A stretch of DNA of 64,000 nucleotides, taken from NCBI GenBank assembly GCA_900315015.1, contig OMXJ01000005.1, positions 62,001 to 126,000 of the forward strand, written 5' to 3'. Below the pieces are notes generated by a model. That model saw only the letters and a list, made by a program, of their open reading frames with translations, was not told where the DNA came from and made no database searches. This document shows, piece after piece, positions 52,363 through 61,109 of this stretch; position 1 is the first letter of the stretch, and each line of letters starts with the position of its first letter. The DNA comes from an uncultured Eubacteriales bacterium. Its GTDB lineage: Bacteria > Bacillota > Clostridia > Lachnospirales > Lachnospiraceae. A program made the translations under genes and the position numbers.

Positions 52363-52951
52363 ATACTGTAATTTGCGGAACAGAAAGGATCTCTACAATA
52401 TCCTGTTTTCTTATATCCGGTAAATGCTGTTGCATTATTCCGCTTGGAACTAACGGGCGTGTAACAACACCTTTTTTCAAATTGCTGTTCAGATAATTAA
52501 TATATCCCTCATCATAAGGAGGAATGACCCAAATCGGCGGCATAAGCAGCTGAAAATCATCTATATCTATCGTAACAGGATTAAAATCCATTTCTCTTCT
52601 CAAATGAAGCAGCTTATAATCTCCATTCTCAAATTTCTTCCACAATGATTTTATTGATGCATATCCTCTTCGCATACAATCTGAAAAGTCCTCAACACCA
52701 GAAAATGCAAATACTGACGAATCATCAAAATCATAACCGGCGAAAGAAAATATCAAGCCATCACAATCGGTATTGTTTAATGAATTGAAACAACTCAAAA
52801 TATAATTATAGAACGATTCCAACTCATCGTTTTCGAAAACCGCCTTGTTTTCCAAAACAAAACTGCTCTTAGAAAAATCAGGCTTATAAATTCCGTTTTT
52901 ATTTACCTCGTCTACTACAAAACTTTTTTGCACTGTCCAAAAATCTACCAT
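52361..52951 (-). CDS. Hypothetical protein
   Basis: A 196-residue soluble acidic protein. It starts MVDFWTVQKSFVVDEVNKNG and has a helical middle (YNYILSCFNSLNN) and an aromatic/proline C-terminal part (LMPPIWVIPPYDEGYINYL). There is no signal peptide or recognised motif; a W-T-[IV]-Q start is reminiscent of DUF3841 proteins but the rest does not clearly fit. The AAAGGAG ribosome site is good and the gene stands alone, followed by several hairpins. Function unknown. Confidence 0.65.
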   Translation of the reverse strand: MVDFWTVQKSFVVDEVNKNGIYKPDFSKSSFVLENKAVFENDELESFYNYILSCFNSLNNTDCDGLIFSFAGYDFDDSSVFAFSGVEDFSDCMRRGYASIKSLWKKFENGDYKLLHLRREMDFNPVTIDIDDFQLLMPPIWVIPPYDEGYINYLNSNLKKGVVTRPLVPSGIMQQHLPDIRKQDIVEILSVPQITV

Positions 52952-53196
52952 CTTTTTTCTCCTTTATTAATAGTTATTATAATGATATTTAAAGCGAAAA
53001 CGCTTTATTTTTTAAATCAAAACGGCATTCTTGCAACTATAGGACTCTGCTCACATATCCGAATCCCTTACAATAAATATATCATATATTTTATGAAATG
53101 TCATCCTTTTTTTGTATTATTTTAACAACTCTCGATGGAGCTTTAGCCACCCCAGCTACTCTAGCCGGGATGTGCGGCTTTCTACAGATTGTCTCG

Positions 53197-53343
53197 TTAA
53201 AAACCGGCAGCTTCTTCCGTGCCATATTCTACAGCAACTGTGCCTATATAGCCTTTTATTGTAATGGCTGTAACGCCATCAACATTATCATTTAGCATAG
53301 GTTTGGGCACTCCCTGCTGAATGGTGTTATCCAGTCGGCGTTT
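53197..53343 (-). pseudogene. Possible gene remnant
   Basis: Within the 410-bp gap 52952-53361, a minus-strand frame of 48 codons ends ITIKGYIGTVAVEYGTEEAA, GF and a stop. It has no ribosome site at its only ATG. It reads like the C-terminal end of a protein but I cannot name it. The rest of this gap has nothing I can support. Confidence 0.2.
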
Positions 53344-53361
53344 TTAGAGTAATGATTTCGT

Positions 53362-53598
53362 TTACATACCCAACGCAACCAGTGCCATAAAGCAAATCAA
53401 TATTGTTCCAAGAACAAACCGTATTTTCCAGTATGGTCTTTTTTTCTCTAGTTCGGAATTTATTAATATCTTCTCAACAGCCAGAGGAACATAAGAAGCA
53501 AAACTGAATCTCATCCTTCCTACCGAAGTGCATTTCCTATAGTATTTTTTGATCATTGTCATTGCTATGATTATTATGATTGCTGTTTTAAGTGTCAT
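53362..53598 (-). CDS. Small membrane protein
   Basis: About 78 residues from the ATG at 53598, which has GAGGA upstream. Two hydrophobic segments are visible: TLKTAIIIIIAMTMI at the N-terminus and FVLGTILICFMALVALGM at the C-terminus, with a basic region between (KKYYRKCTSVGRMR). Both ends probably lie in the membrane. The palindrome at 53663-53681 lies about 65 bp upstream. Function unknown. Confidence 0.55.
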   Translation of the reverse strand: MTLKTAIIIIIAMTMIKKYYRKCTSVGRMRFSFASYVPLAVEKILINSELEKKRPYWKIRFVLGTILICFMALVALGM

Positions 53599-53662
53599 TT
53601 TGTTGTCCTCGCTTTCTCTTGTCTTGTTTTTGTAATGTAAATATATCACATGTTATTTTTTC

Positions 53663-53681
53663 ATTCGTAAATTTTACGAAT
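53663..53681. promoter_or_regulatory. Palindromic operator candidate, copy 1
   Basis: ATTCGTAAA-T-TTTACGAAT, a perfect palindrome with an odd centre, upstream of the small membrane protein gene. It shares the core CGTAAA-N-TTTACG with sites at 53971-54003, 56834-56848 and, with one mismatch, 63924-63938. Confidence 0.6.
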
Positions 53682-53722
53682 GTCATTTACTGCTGTTGCA
53701 GACTCAAAAACTGTCTGCGTGG

Positions 53723-53908
53723 TCATTTCTTTTTTACAAGCCTAAAAAAAGCTATGACTACCAGAACGATCGGATATTTATCAACTAGAAATGCAGCTCC
53801 AAGAACCGCGATAATACCGACAAACAATGTCGCAAAAAAGTGGCCTGACATTGAGCAACAGTAGAAAAAAAACAAAATGCAAAAGAAATAAAAAACCAGT
53901 ACAAACAT
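53723..53908 (-). CDS. Small membrane protein
   Basis: About 61 residues from the ATG at 53908, which has AAAGGAG upstream. Two hydrophobic helices are clear (VLVFYFFCILFFFYCCSM, and ATLFVGIIAVLGAAFLVDK) and the tail ends FFRLVKKK. It resembles neither a known holin nor a toxin closely enough to name. It is followed by another small membrane protein gene and preceded by the 33-bp palindrome. Confidence 0.5.
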   Translation of the reverse strand: MFVLVFYFFCILFFFYCCSMSGHFFATLFVGIIAVLGAAFLVDKYPIVLVVIAFFRLVKKK

Positions 53909-53970
53909 AGCATTGCTCCTTTCAAGATGGAATCGATTTGTTTTGTTATATGTTTTATAGCACACCCATC

Positions 53971-54003
53971 AAATATGCTCCGTAAATTTTACGGAGCATA
54001 TTT
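53971..54003. promoter_or_regulatory. 33-bp perfect palindrome, operator or terminator
   Basis: Arms AAATATGCTCCGTAAA (53971-53986) and TTTACGGAGCATATTT (53988-54003) are perfect around a single T. It lies between the end of the VirD4-like gene (54058) and the start of the small membrane protein gene (53908). Its core is shared with three other sites in the region, favouring an operator; as RNA it has no room for a loop without opening the AT-rich centre. Confidence 0.65.
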
Positions 54004-54057
54004 AGGAGCCACTACCATCCTGCATCACCCAAAACTTTTGTTATACCCACAGAAAGC

Positions 54058-55305
54058 TTACTCCGGCTCAACAAAGGCATATGAAGGTATTTTGTTTACC
54101 ATCTGGGCCGGTTTTCCGCCTTCAAGGATAAACTCTTTATCCCTGTCGATGCTGAGAATCGCTTCAGGGGTTTTTTTTGCTCTTGTTCCGATAAACTCCG
54201 CGGAGCCAAGATCGTTACTGCCCAGATAAATGATGTGATCGCAGTTATTGATCACAGTGAGTGCCTGGGCAGAAGTATATAAGGTTTGCAACTGTGTAAA
54301 CGACTGCATACACATGGTGAGCCATATGTCACGGCTTCGGACAACTGAGATTATGCGGTCAAAATCCTCTAATTTAGCCCCGGAAGCAAAATCGTCGATT
54401 ATCAGCCTGACCGGCACCTCGAGTCTCCCATCCTCTTTTGCATCGGCTTCCGAAATAAGCGTCTGCAAAGTCTGGGTGTAGAACAGATTCACAAGGGCAT
54501 CCATGCTGTGATCGTTGTCGGACTGATTAAGGAAAAGCACACTTTTTCTGCGGGCAAGTGATACTATGTTGAAGTTGTTTTCTTTCGCATTTTTGCTATT
54601 ATCAATGCTAAAGATTGTCCTGTATTCGGAATAATCAAAGGGTTTAAAGGCCAGGTTCACAAACGCATATATGCAGGAGACCGTTTTATCCGCTGCCTTC
54701 ATTGCGGAAATCTGAGCATATTTTCTGGCCGCAAGAGTATCCGGATTTTCCTTTACCCACTGAATAAACGGGATATCCCCCGCCGGAGAGATATACATTC
54801 TATACAGCTGATAAACCGAATACATGTCATGTTCTTCTTCAGGCAATACCGAAAGAGCATATCCAACAAAAAACTCGATCACGTTTCTGGCGCTGTAGAC
54901 CCAAAAGGGATCCTCAGGGCAAAAGGTTTCCGGTACAAGCGCTGCCGCAATCTTTGCGACATCCTGTTCCTTAAAGCCGCCGTCGGCAGTCCTTCTTATA
55001 TAATCAAGCGGATTATATTTTGCGCTTTGCGCTGGGTTTATGAAATCGATCTTATTGACTTCAAAACCTTTGCTCTCAAGTTCCTGTCTAAACATTCCCT
55101 CAAGTCTTCCTTTTGTGTCCGACACGATAAGGCTGGAATCTTTAAGGGATTTTAACTGGGGATATACTATCGACCCTGTCTTTGATGCGCCAGAGCTTCC
55201 TACCACAAGATCATTATTATTAAGATGAGTGATTCTTGTGTCGTTGCTGACGGAAAATCCTTCTCCGAGATACCTGTTTCCATATCTGTTTTCTGTTTTG
55301 TTCAT
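54058..55305 (-). CDS. Soluble VirD4/TraG-like coupling ATPase
   Basis: A 415-residue ATPase of the type IV coupling protein family. Walker A reads GSSGASKT (36-43; the usual form is GSTGSGKT), Walker B RLIIDDFA near 300, and the conserved SLIVSDTKGRLEGMF and MCMQSFTQL segments are present. The N-terminal membrane helices of TraG/VirD4 are absent, so the protein is soluble and about 200 residues short. No relaxase, VirB4 or other transfer gene is in the window. It may be a degraded conjugation gene or an ATPase adopted for another task. The start follows AGGTCAGGT. It is 26 bp downstream of the ClpP-like gene. Confidence 0.8.
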   Translation of the reverse strand: MNKTENRYGNRYLGEGFSVSNDTRITHLNNNDLVVGSSGASKTGSIVYPQLKSLKDSSLIVSDTKGRLEGMFRQELESKGFEVNKIDFINPAQSAKYNPLDYIRRTADGGFKEQDVAKIAAALVPETFCPEDPFWVYSARNVIEFFVGYALSVLPEEEHDMYSVYQLYRMYISPAGDIPFIQWVKENPDTLAARKYAQISAMKAADKTVSCIYAFVNLAFKPFDYSEYRTIFSIDNSKNAKENNFNIVSLARRKSVLFLNQSDNDHSMDALVNLFYTQTLQTLISEADAKEDGRLEVPVRLIIDDFASGAKLEDFDRIISVVRSRDIWLTMCMQSFTQLQTLYTSAQALTVINNCDHIIYLGSNDLGSAEFIGTRAKKTPEAILSIDRDKEFILEGGKPAQMVNKIPSYAFVEPE

Positions 55306-55331
55306 AGTAGTTACCTGACCTTTCTTTTTTA

Positions 55332-55943
55332 TTATTCTTTTTTTATGAGCTCACCAAGGATCTGACTGTCTATTATTTCAGATGCCAGTCCGAATTCCAC
55401 GGCTTCCTCTGCGCTAAAGTAACTGTCGCTTTTTGTAAGCTCAGCGATCTCATCAGCTGTTTTGCCCGTACGCTCCGCAATTATGGCGACAAGCTTTTCA
55501 TTGGTCTTTTTCAGCTGTTTCAGCTCTTCTTCTATTTCGTGAGGCTTCTTGCCACCCATCTCATTTCTGCCCCAACTGCAATCATGTATCATGATCCTGC
55601 TATTTGGGAGCATATATCTTTTATCGCTGTCACAGGCAAGCAGGATGATACTGCCCATGCTTGCCGCGATTCCGGTTACCACAGCCCTGACAGGACTCTT
55701 TAACAGTCTGATCGTATCATACACGGAAAGGCCGGCCTCCACGCTTCCCCCGCAGGAATTGATGAAAAGCGTTATCGGCGCCGTATCATCCATGGATTCC
55801 ATGTAGATAAGCTCCTTAATAAGCTCATCACATGAGTTTTCGTCGACCTGTCCCACAAAAAAAATTTTTCTGTCCTTAAAGAACACGTCCTCAATGGGGG
55901 CGATGTCGTACCCTCTTACCGATTCAAACATTACATTTGCCAT
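55332..55943 (-). CDS. ClpP-like serine protease
   Basis: A 203-residue ClpP-family protease. The catalytic triad is visible: S95 in GIAASMGS, H120 in IMIHDCS and D173 in KSDSYFSAEE. The oxyanion-loop motif NSCGGSVEAGL is also present. The sequence is divergent from housekeeping ClpP (which has RMIHQP), as in ClpP proteins of conjugative elements and phages. The N-terminal axial loop has lost the usual pattern. The AAAAAGGAG site is good. No Clp ATPase is nearby, so it may use a host ClpX/ClpC or act alone. Confidence 0.83.
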   Translation of the reverse strand: MANVMFESVRGYDIAPIEDVFFKDRKIFFVGQVDENSCDELIKELIYMESMDDTAPITLFINSCGGSVEAGLSVYDTIRLLKSPVRAVVTGIAASMGSIILLACDSDKRYMLPNSRIMIHDCSWGRNEMGGKKPHEIEEELKQLKKTNEKLVAIIAERTGKTADEIAELTKSDSYFSAEEAVEFGLASEIIDSQILGELIKKE

Positions 55944-55985
55944 AGTTTTGTTCTCCTTTTTTATATTTAAGCCTTTGGCCTATTT

Positions 55986-56759
55986 TCACATTTCATAGCA
56001 GTTGTCAAAATCTATGTCGAAACCTACTGCTATTTCACCTGTTGGACTGCATTTTTCTAAAAGTTCAAAAAACTGATTGCGCCCTGCCGTTATCAGGTGC
56101 TTCCTGATACATTCCATAAAAATGATCTGTGCGACGCGATATATCGCGACTATTTTATCAGTGTATTGTTCAATTGGTACGCAACCGCAAATCCACGGCA
56201 CGGTCCCGTTCTTATGCATACTGTCCAGAACATCACCTATAGTCACATCGGACAATTTTTTTGTCGGAATAGCTTTCCTAATATAGTCTTCAACATATCG
56301 CCAGCTTCTGTTAGCTTTAGATTTTTCTTCATCTGTTTCCATTGTTTTGATGAAATTCTTAAAGGCCGAATACTGCAAATGCTGAAACAGCCTGATATTG
56401 TAGCTGGTCTTATTTTTTACCAGTGAACAAGTGAGAAAGAAACAGCTCGGTGCGCAACAAAATTCATAGCCTAACATTCTGCTTGCAAACCAAGGCTCTT
56501 TTTTAGAAACACAGAACCAACCGGCCGACGGCTCGAAGCCCACAATTGTCAGTAGATCACCAAGGGTGCACTTTCTTACGTTTTCAACATCCAGGTCAAA
56601 TCCTTTTGCTATGTCTTTCTCAAATGAAAGAGGCTCTCCGGGCGATATCTCCAGACACTGCATATCAAGGAAGTCATCAATGATCTTTTCCACCTCCCTT
56701 AGATCGCTTATGTAGCCGTGTTTCACTTTCCTTTCCAGCTCTTTTAGTGTCTTACTCAT
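55986..56759 (-). CDS. Hypothetical protein
   Basis: About 257 residues from the ATG at 56759, preceded by AAAGGAG (the frame is open to 56807). It begins MSKTLKELERKVKHGYISDL and contains several Cys (FCCAPSCFFLTCSLV, PWICGCVPIEQY) and an acidic C-terminus DFDNCYEM. No membrane helix is certain and no family is recognised. The operator-like palindrome at 56834-56848 lies 75 bp upstream. Confidence 0.65.
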   Translation of the reverse strand: MSKTLKELERKVKHGYISDLREVEKIIDDFLDMQCLEISPGEPLSFEKDIAKGFDLDVENVRKCTLGDLLTIVGFEPSAGWFCVSKKEPWFASRMLGYEFCCAPSCFFLTCSLVKNKTSYNIRLFQHLQYSAFKNFIKTMETDEEKSKANRSWRYVEDYIRKAIPTKKLSDVTIGDVLDSMHKNGTVPWICGCVPIEQYTDKIVAIYRVAQIIFMECIRKHLITAGRNQFFELLEKCSPTGEIAVGFDIDFDNCYEM

Positions 56760-56833
56760 GTTTTCTCCTTTCTTTGGCGGATGGCATTTCTTTGTTTTTA
56801 CGAGCATCAGTATAACACGTCGATTATTATCAG

Positions 56834-56848
56834 CCGTAAAATTTACGG
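56834..56848. promoter_or_regulatory. Palindromic operator candidate, copy 3
   Basis: CCGTAAA-A-TTTACGG, upstream of the gene starting at 56759. On the minus strand a TTGCGC box lies 17 bp from TAAATT inside the palindrome, so the site may overlap the -10 box. Confidence 0.6.
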
Positions 56849-56944
56849 GTATGTATTTTCTGGCGCAAAAAAAGCTATCCGGGAGATTCCTGATAGCTCT
56901 TTTTAAAATAATATTATTAATTCATGGTGTATTAGTTTTCGTCA

Positions 56945-57943
56945 TCAATCAAATATATCGAAGTCATCAGTTAAATAGTCATAATTATATCCACCTTTTT
57001 TAGCAAGTATCTCGCCGTCCTTAGGTATAGAATCATCATATTCATTCTCCTCATCATCTTCACAGTTTAAATATTCATAATCCGTGCACCCAGGATACCA
57101 TCTACGGTAGAATTCTCTTTTATCTCCCTTAGGTATTTTTATCTTCTTCAGTTTGTCGCAGCCCCCATAAAAATAATCTGCTTCACCATCTCTTATTCCC
57201 TCAGGGATTGCAAAAGCTTCTGTCAAGGAGGAACAGCCTTGGAACATACTTATACATGAAATAATATTGTGTGGAATTACGGGGCCTTTTGTCAGCGAGG
57301 TACAATTTTTAAACATACGACTACAACCTTTTACTCCATTCGGAATAATTGGTGCTTCTGTTAAAGAGGAACAATCACGAAACATATCTGTGCATTTTAT
57401 AACACTGTTTGGTATGGTCGGTGCTTTGATCAGTGCGGTGCACTCTCTAAACATATTACTGCAGTCTTTTACCCCATCCGGAATAGCAGTAGCTTCTGTC
57501 AAAGAGGAACAGCCTTCAAACATCGATTTGCAGAAAACTACACTTTTCGGAATAACAGGTGCTTTTTTTAAGGAAATACATTCCCAAAACATACGCTCAC
57601 AATCCTCTACCCCTTCCGGAATAACCGATGCTTCTTCCAATGATATACAGCTGGCAAACATCCATCTGCAGCATACTACACTTTTCGGAATAACAGGTGC
57701 TTTTTTTAAGGAAAAGCACCCATTAAACATTCCATAACAATTTTCTACCCCTTCGGGGATAACCGGTGCTTCTTCCAATAATTTACAGCCCGCAAACATA
57801 CGTTGGCAAGCAATTATACCTTCGGGAATTCTAATATCCTTACCACTTTTATTACCTATATAGGCTAAGTAGCCATCATCTCTTATTTCAAACTCATTCT
57901 CATCGTAATCAAATGTGCCAAGTCCACCTTCGTAATGTTTCAT
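56945..57943 (-). CDS. Leucine-rich-repeat protein (BspA-like), without signal peptide
   Basis: A 332-residue protein from the ATG at 57943, which has AAAGGAAAA upstream. It contains about nine repeats of 23 residues with the pattern IP.SV..C..MF..C.SL..AP.., a variant of BspA/Treponema-type leucine-rich repeats with regularly placed Cys and Met-Phe. The repeats run from about residue 35 to 255. There is no signal peptide, so it is probably cytoplasmic, unlike surface BspA proteins. The C-terminus is acidic (EDDEENEYDDSIPKDGE). It is next to a phosphatase gene. Confidence 0.82.
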   Translation of the reverse strand: MKHYEGGLGTFDYDENEFEIRDDGYLAYIGNKSGKDIRIPEGIIACQRMFAGCKLLEEAPVIPEGVENCYGMFNGCFSLKKAPVIPKSVVCCRWMFASCISLEEASVIPEGVEDCERMFWECISLKKAPVIPKSVVFCKSMFEGCSSLTEATAIPDGVKDCSNMFRECTALIKAPTIPNSVIKCTDMFRDCSSLTEAPIIPNGVKGCSRMFKNCTSLTKGPVIPHNIISCISMFQGCSSLTEAFAIPEGIRDGEADYFYGGCDKLKKIKIPKGDKREFYRRWYPGCTDYEYLNCEDDEENEYDDSIPKDGEILAKKGGYNYDYLTDDFDIFD

Positions 57944-57974
57944 TGCTGTTTTCCTTTCTGTTTTTCGGCTATAA

Positions 57975-58661
57975 TTATTTCTTTTCAACATATGGCAGAA
58001 CCGGTATGAAACCTTTTTCCGTCACCTTATAATACTTATCCTTTTCGGTATCGACCATCATCACCGGAATGACTCCGCTTACCGATACTGTTCCGTCTAT
58101 ATAATAGTGAGATGCTCCGTCGTAGAATATATCGTGAAAATCAGGGGCGCCTGAAATGGATGATGTTCCGATATGTCCGGCAACAACTTTCATGTCAATA
58201 CCTTCTATCTTTCCTGTTTCGGCCGGAAACTTTCCGGTGAATATCTCATCACTTGTTCCCCACTCCCACAGGTCTCCCGCTTCCTCATCTATGCCGGCAT
58301 GCACGAATATCGTATTCCCCTCCGAATAATACCTGGGAAGCTTGCTCATCCAATGGACATATTTTTTGTTTTCTGCGGAGTCACCGTCATATGGCATGTT
58401 CGCATCATCTATAGATGCTAATTTCCACAATATAAGTTCTTCGTGATTGCCAAGCAACGCCATGACCTTTTCTGCCCCGTACTTTTCCTGAAGGCCGATT
58501 ATCCTGTCTATAACTCTTCGTCCATTTGGACCGTCATGAATATAATCCCCCATCAGTAAAAGCTTGGTATCAGGGTCGTCTAACCGGGTCAACACAAGCT
58601 TAAGCGCATCTTCAAATGCATCCAAATGTCCATGGATATCGCTCATGCAAAATATTTTCAC
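57975..58661 (-). CDS. PPP-family metallophosphatase (Ser/Thr phosphatase or ApaH-like)
   Basis: A 228-residue phosphatase with the three PPP signatures: SDIHGHLDAF (D8, H10), MGDYIHDGPNGR (usually GDYVDRGP) and LLGNHEELI, plus a C-terminal HIGTSSIS and GTVSVSGV region. The second motif has IHDGP in place of VDRGP, which may alter substrate choice. It could act on phosphoproteins or on diadenosine tetraphosphate. The start codon is GTG with AAGGAGATATGAT ahead. The gene stop lies 31 bp before the leucine-rich-repeat gene. Confidence 0.85.
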   Translation of the reverse strand: MKIFCMSDIHGHLDAFEDALKLVLTRLDDPDTKLLLMGDYIHDGPNGRRVIDRIIGLQEKYGAEKVMALLGNHEELILWKLASIDDANMPYDGDSAENKKYVHWMSKLPRYYSEGNTIFVHAGIDEEAGDLWEWGTSDEIFTGKFPAETGKIEGIDMKVVAGHIGTSSISGAPDFHDIFYDGASHYYIDGTVSVSGVIPVMMVDTEKDKYYKVTEKGFIPVLPYVEKK

Positions 58662-58677
58662 ATCATATCTCCTTGTC

Positions 58678-60048
58678 CTAATCTTTGTGTATATCTTCCT
58701 TTACACTTTTTCTTAAATCTGTATCGTCGTAAAATTCCGGTTCTTCCGGTAATGAATAAGCAAAATACTTAAACATATCCGCCGTCATGTTTTCACGAAT
58801 GGCCTTAACATAATCATCATTGGCATCTCTGATGTCATCTCGTGCCTCCCTTACGCCTATTTTATATGCAGCTCTCGCCTGCTTATAAAGTGATTCGGAA
58901 TTCGTCTCGTCATCTTCTTCATTTGTTGACTCATCTTCTTCATTTATCGGTTCATGCAGGTCCAATTCACTCTCATGAGGCTCACCATCAAGATTTGTAT
59001 CCTTGTAATAGAGAGTTGTACAATCGTCATCATATCTGTACATTACCATAAACGCACATGGTGGGTAATCTCCTGTAATGGAATTTCCAACCAAATGCAG
59101 TGATACCCCTGTGTCACGGTCAAGGGCCAGCAATAGATCCAGCGTGACATCCTCACCATTACGATATGACCTACTAACAAAATCGTAAAGATTCACCACA
59201 GCCTTCATGTATTCCGGATCATCCAAAACATCACCTGTAAGAGACAGTATCCCTCTTTTCTCACATATACTGTCTAGGAGACTTAATATCTTATCCGGTT
59301 TCATGCTTTTTCGGCCTTTTCCTTCTGGCAGTTTTGAAAGAAAGCTTCCGCTACCTTCGTGCAGGTCTTCTTTTCGCAGTCTGTGAAGCGTATATCCTTC
59401 CGTGTAAAGATAATCCTTATAGGATCTATCGATGCTCCTCTCCAATATGTGGTTATACAGTTTCCCAAGCTTCTCATCCTTTTTCAAAAGTCCGGCTTTC
59501 TTATACGCCCCCAAAATGCCTTCGGGTTCAGACTCTATCTTTTCTGCCAGTTTTCTGACATATGCCCTTAGACGGGATTTGATACAATCTTTTTTAAGGT
59601 CTTTGTGCTCCTTTTCACCCAGCCCAAGCCCATATGATAAATATGGCCATACCACATCAAGTATAATTTCAAAGTCCCGATTATCATTAATGTATACTCG
59701 TTCTCTTTGCTGCTTTTCTCTGTTCTTGTTTTTTTCATTGATCTGTCTATTTTCTTCGTAATCCACAGTGTATAACGGCTGATCGTAAAGCTCAGGCGTT
59801 TCGCTCAAGGCTGAAAATGTCTCTGTCAGGAAAGAGAATACCTCCTTCTCATCCGGATCTTCTCCCATATTCTTCCAAGCCCTGCATACGCAGCCCGCTG
59901 CAGAGAGCTTTCCACTCTTCTTTTCCTCAAACCTTTTTACAGACTCTTCCAGCTCGTGTTTATAGTGTTTGTATACCACGGATTTATCTTCATCTAAAAC
60001 ATAATCCTCCTGCAGCATACGGTTGAAATCATCTTTTATTAATCCCAT
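58678..60048 (-). CDS. Hypothetical protein, charged and largely helical
   Basis: A 456-residue soluble protein that is strongly charged: Lys/Glu-rich helices (KHYKHELEESVKRFEEKKSG, QINEKNKNREKQQRERVYIN) and an acidic stretch near residue 380 rich in Glu and Asp. No domain recognised. It lies 6 bp downstream of the gene at 60055 and 16 bp upstream of the phosphatase gene, so these three form one operon. Possibly a partner of the phosphatase. Confidence 0.7.
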   Translation of the reverse strand: MGLIKDDFNRMLQEDYVLDEDKSVVYKHYKHELEESVKRFEEKKSGKLSAAGCVCRAWKNMGEDPDEKEVFSFLTETFSALSETPELYDQPLYTVDYEENRQINEKNKNREKQQRERVYINDNRDFEIILDVVWPYLSYGLGLGEKEHKDLKKDCIKSRLRAYVRKLAEKIESEPEGILGAYKKAGLLKKDEKLGKLYNHILERSIDRSYKDYLYTEGYTLHRLRKEDLHEGSGSFLSKLPEGKGRKSMKPDKILSLLDSICEKRGILSLTGDVLDDPEYMKAVVNLYDFVSRSYRNGEDVTLDLLLALDRDTGVSLHLVGNSITGDYPPCAFMVMYRYDDDCTTLYYKDTNLDGEPHESELDLHEPINEEDESTNEEDDETNSESLYKQARAAYKIGVREARDDIRDANDDYVKAIRENMTADMFKYFAYSLPEEPEFYDDTDLRKSVKEDIHKD

Positions 60049-60054
60049 GGCTCA

Positions 60055-61002
60055 TCAGTCCTTTTCTGTATGAAGCATTTCCCTCAAACAGGTCTTTCTG
60101 GCCTTTGCAAGCGAGACCATCAATTCTACATATGCATCTTCGTTGTTATAAATTGAATAGCCGCCTTCGACAAGGAATGCCGATATCATATATCTCACAT
60201 TTTTGCGGAAGCCTGCATTAAGATGTTTTGTCGATAACTCATTGAACTTTTCAAGAGATGTTACATAATCCATGTATCCGGGATAGATGACTTTCAGTTT
60301 TCCGGCTTCGATCCTGTTACGTTCCCTATATACTTCCTCGGGATCTTCCACTAATGTTTCCAGATCGTCCACATCAATGTCCGGACCAAAATCATCCTCT
60401 GTAGCCTCTGTTTTATCAGAGAGATCCTCAGCAATCTCCCTTTTTTCTCTGTTGCTAATTGTCGAAGCTATGTCTGTTTCCTTCGTTTTCAGGGATATCG
60501 TTTTGCCTGACAGCAACTCATACATTAGCGGCAAGTACATTGCAAAATCACAGAACTCGTCAAAACTTGTCTCTCCGTCATCACTTGTTACCATATCAAG
60601 ATTTTCCAGCAAATACCTGAAGGTGAGCCCATCTTTTTTTTCTGCCGGAAAGTTAAAACAATGATCAAATCCCGGTGCCTCATTGCCCATATATGAAAAT
60701 TCAGAAGATAAAAGCGCCAGCGCGCAGTACATAAAAGCGCGGTAGAATTCTTTTTCCTCTTCACTATTATAGTCTTCATAGGTTTGAATTATAGTGTCCG
60801 CGGTCTGAGATATCATTTCTGTACTTATCAATCCGCTCCTTTTTTTAGTAAACTTCGCTACAGGGGTCATGAATCCTTCCGCTATCAATCGGATATCATC
60901 AATATAGCTGTTCATCTTTCTTTCAAACTGCTGTTGTGTTTTTCCGAATTTGCCGGCCCTGAAATGAAGTAAATGATCATATATTGAAGATATTGAAGGC
61001 AT
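60055..61002 (-). CDS. Hypothetical protein, helical
   Basis: A 315-residue soluble protein, mainly helical (SSIYDHLLHFRAGKFGKTQQ, EFCDFAMYLPLMYELLSG), with an acidic middle segment (EATEDDFGPDIDVDDLETLV). The AAAGGAGGG site fixes the start. It is the first gene of the three-gene operon continuing to 57975. No family recognised. The 107 bp upstream contains a weak GGCGGGA/TCTCGCC hairpin. Confidence 0.7.
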   Translation of the reverse strand: MPSISSIYDHLLHFRAGKFGKTQQQFERKMNSYIDDIRLIAEGFMTPVAKFTKKRSGLISTEMISQTADTIIQTYEDYNSEEEKEFYRAFMYCALALLSSEFSYMGNEAPGFDHCFNFPAEKKDGLTFRYLLENLDMVTSDDGETSFDEFCDFAMYLPLMYELLSGKTISLKTKETDIASTISNREKREIAEDLSDKTEATEDDFGPDIDVDDLETLVEDPEEVYRERNRIEAGKLKVIYPGYMDYVTSLEKFNELSTKHLNAGFRKNVRYMISAFLVEGGYSIYNNEDAYVELMVSLAKARKTCLREMLHTEKD

Positions 61003-61109
61003 AATTCTGCCCTCCTTTCTAATTAATGATGGCGGGAAATCCTATATTTACCTTGAATAGATCTCTCGCCACCTTATGGTTTTACATTATAGTTTTAGGC
61101 TTGAAGCTA

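Noticed and set aside
54058-55305. Conjugation module
   Set aside because: Only a shortened coupling-protein-like ATPase is present, with no relaxase, VirB4 or transfer origin recognisable in the window.
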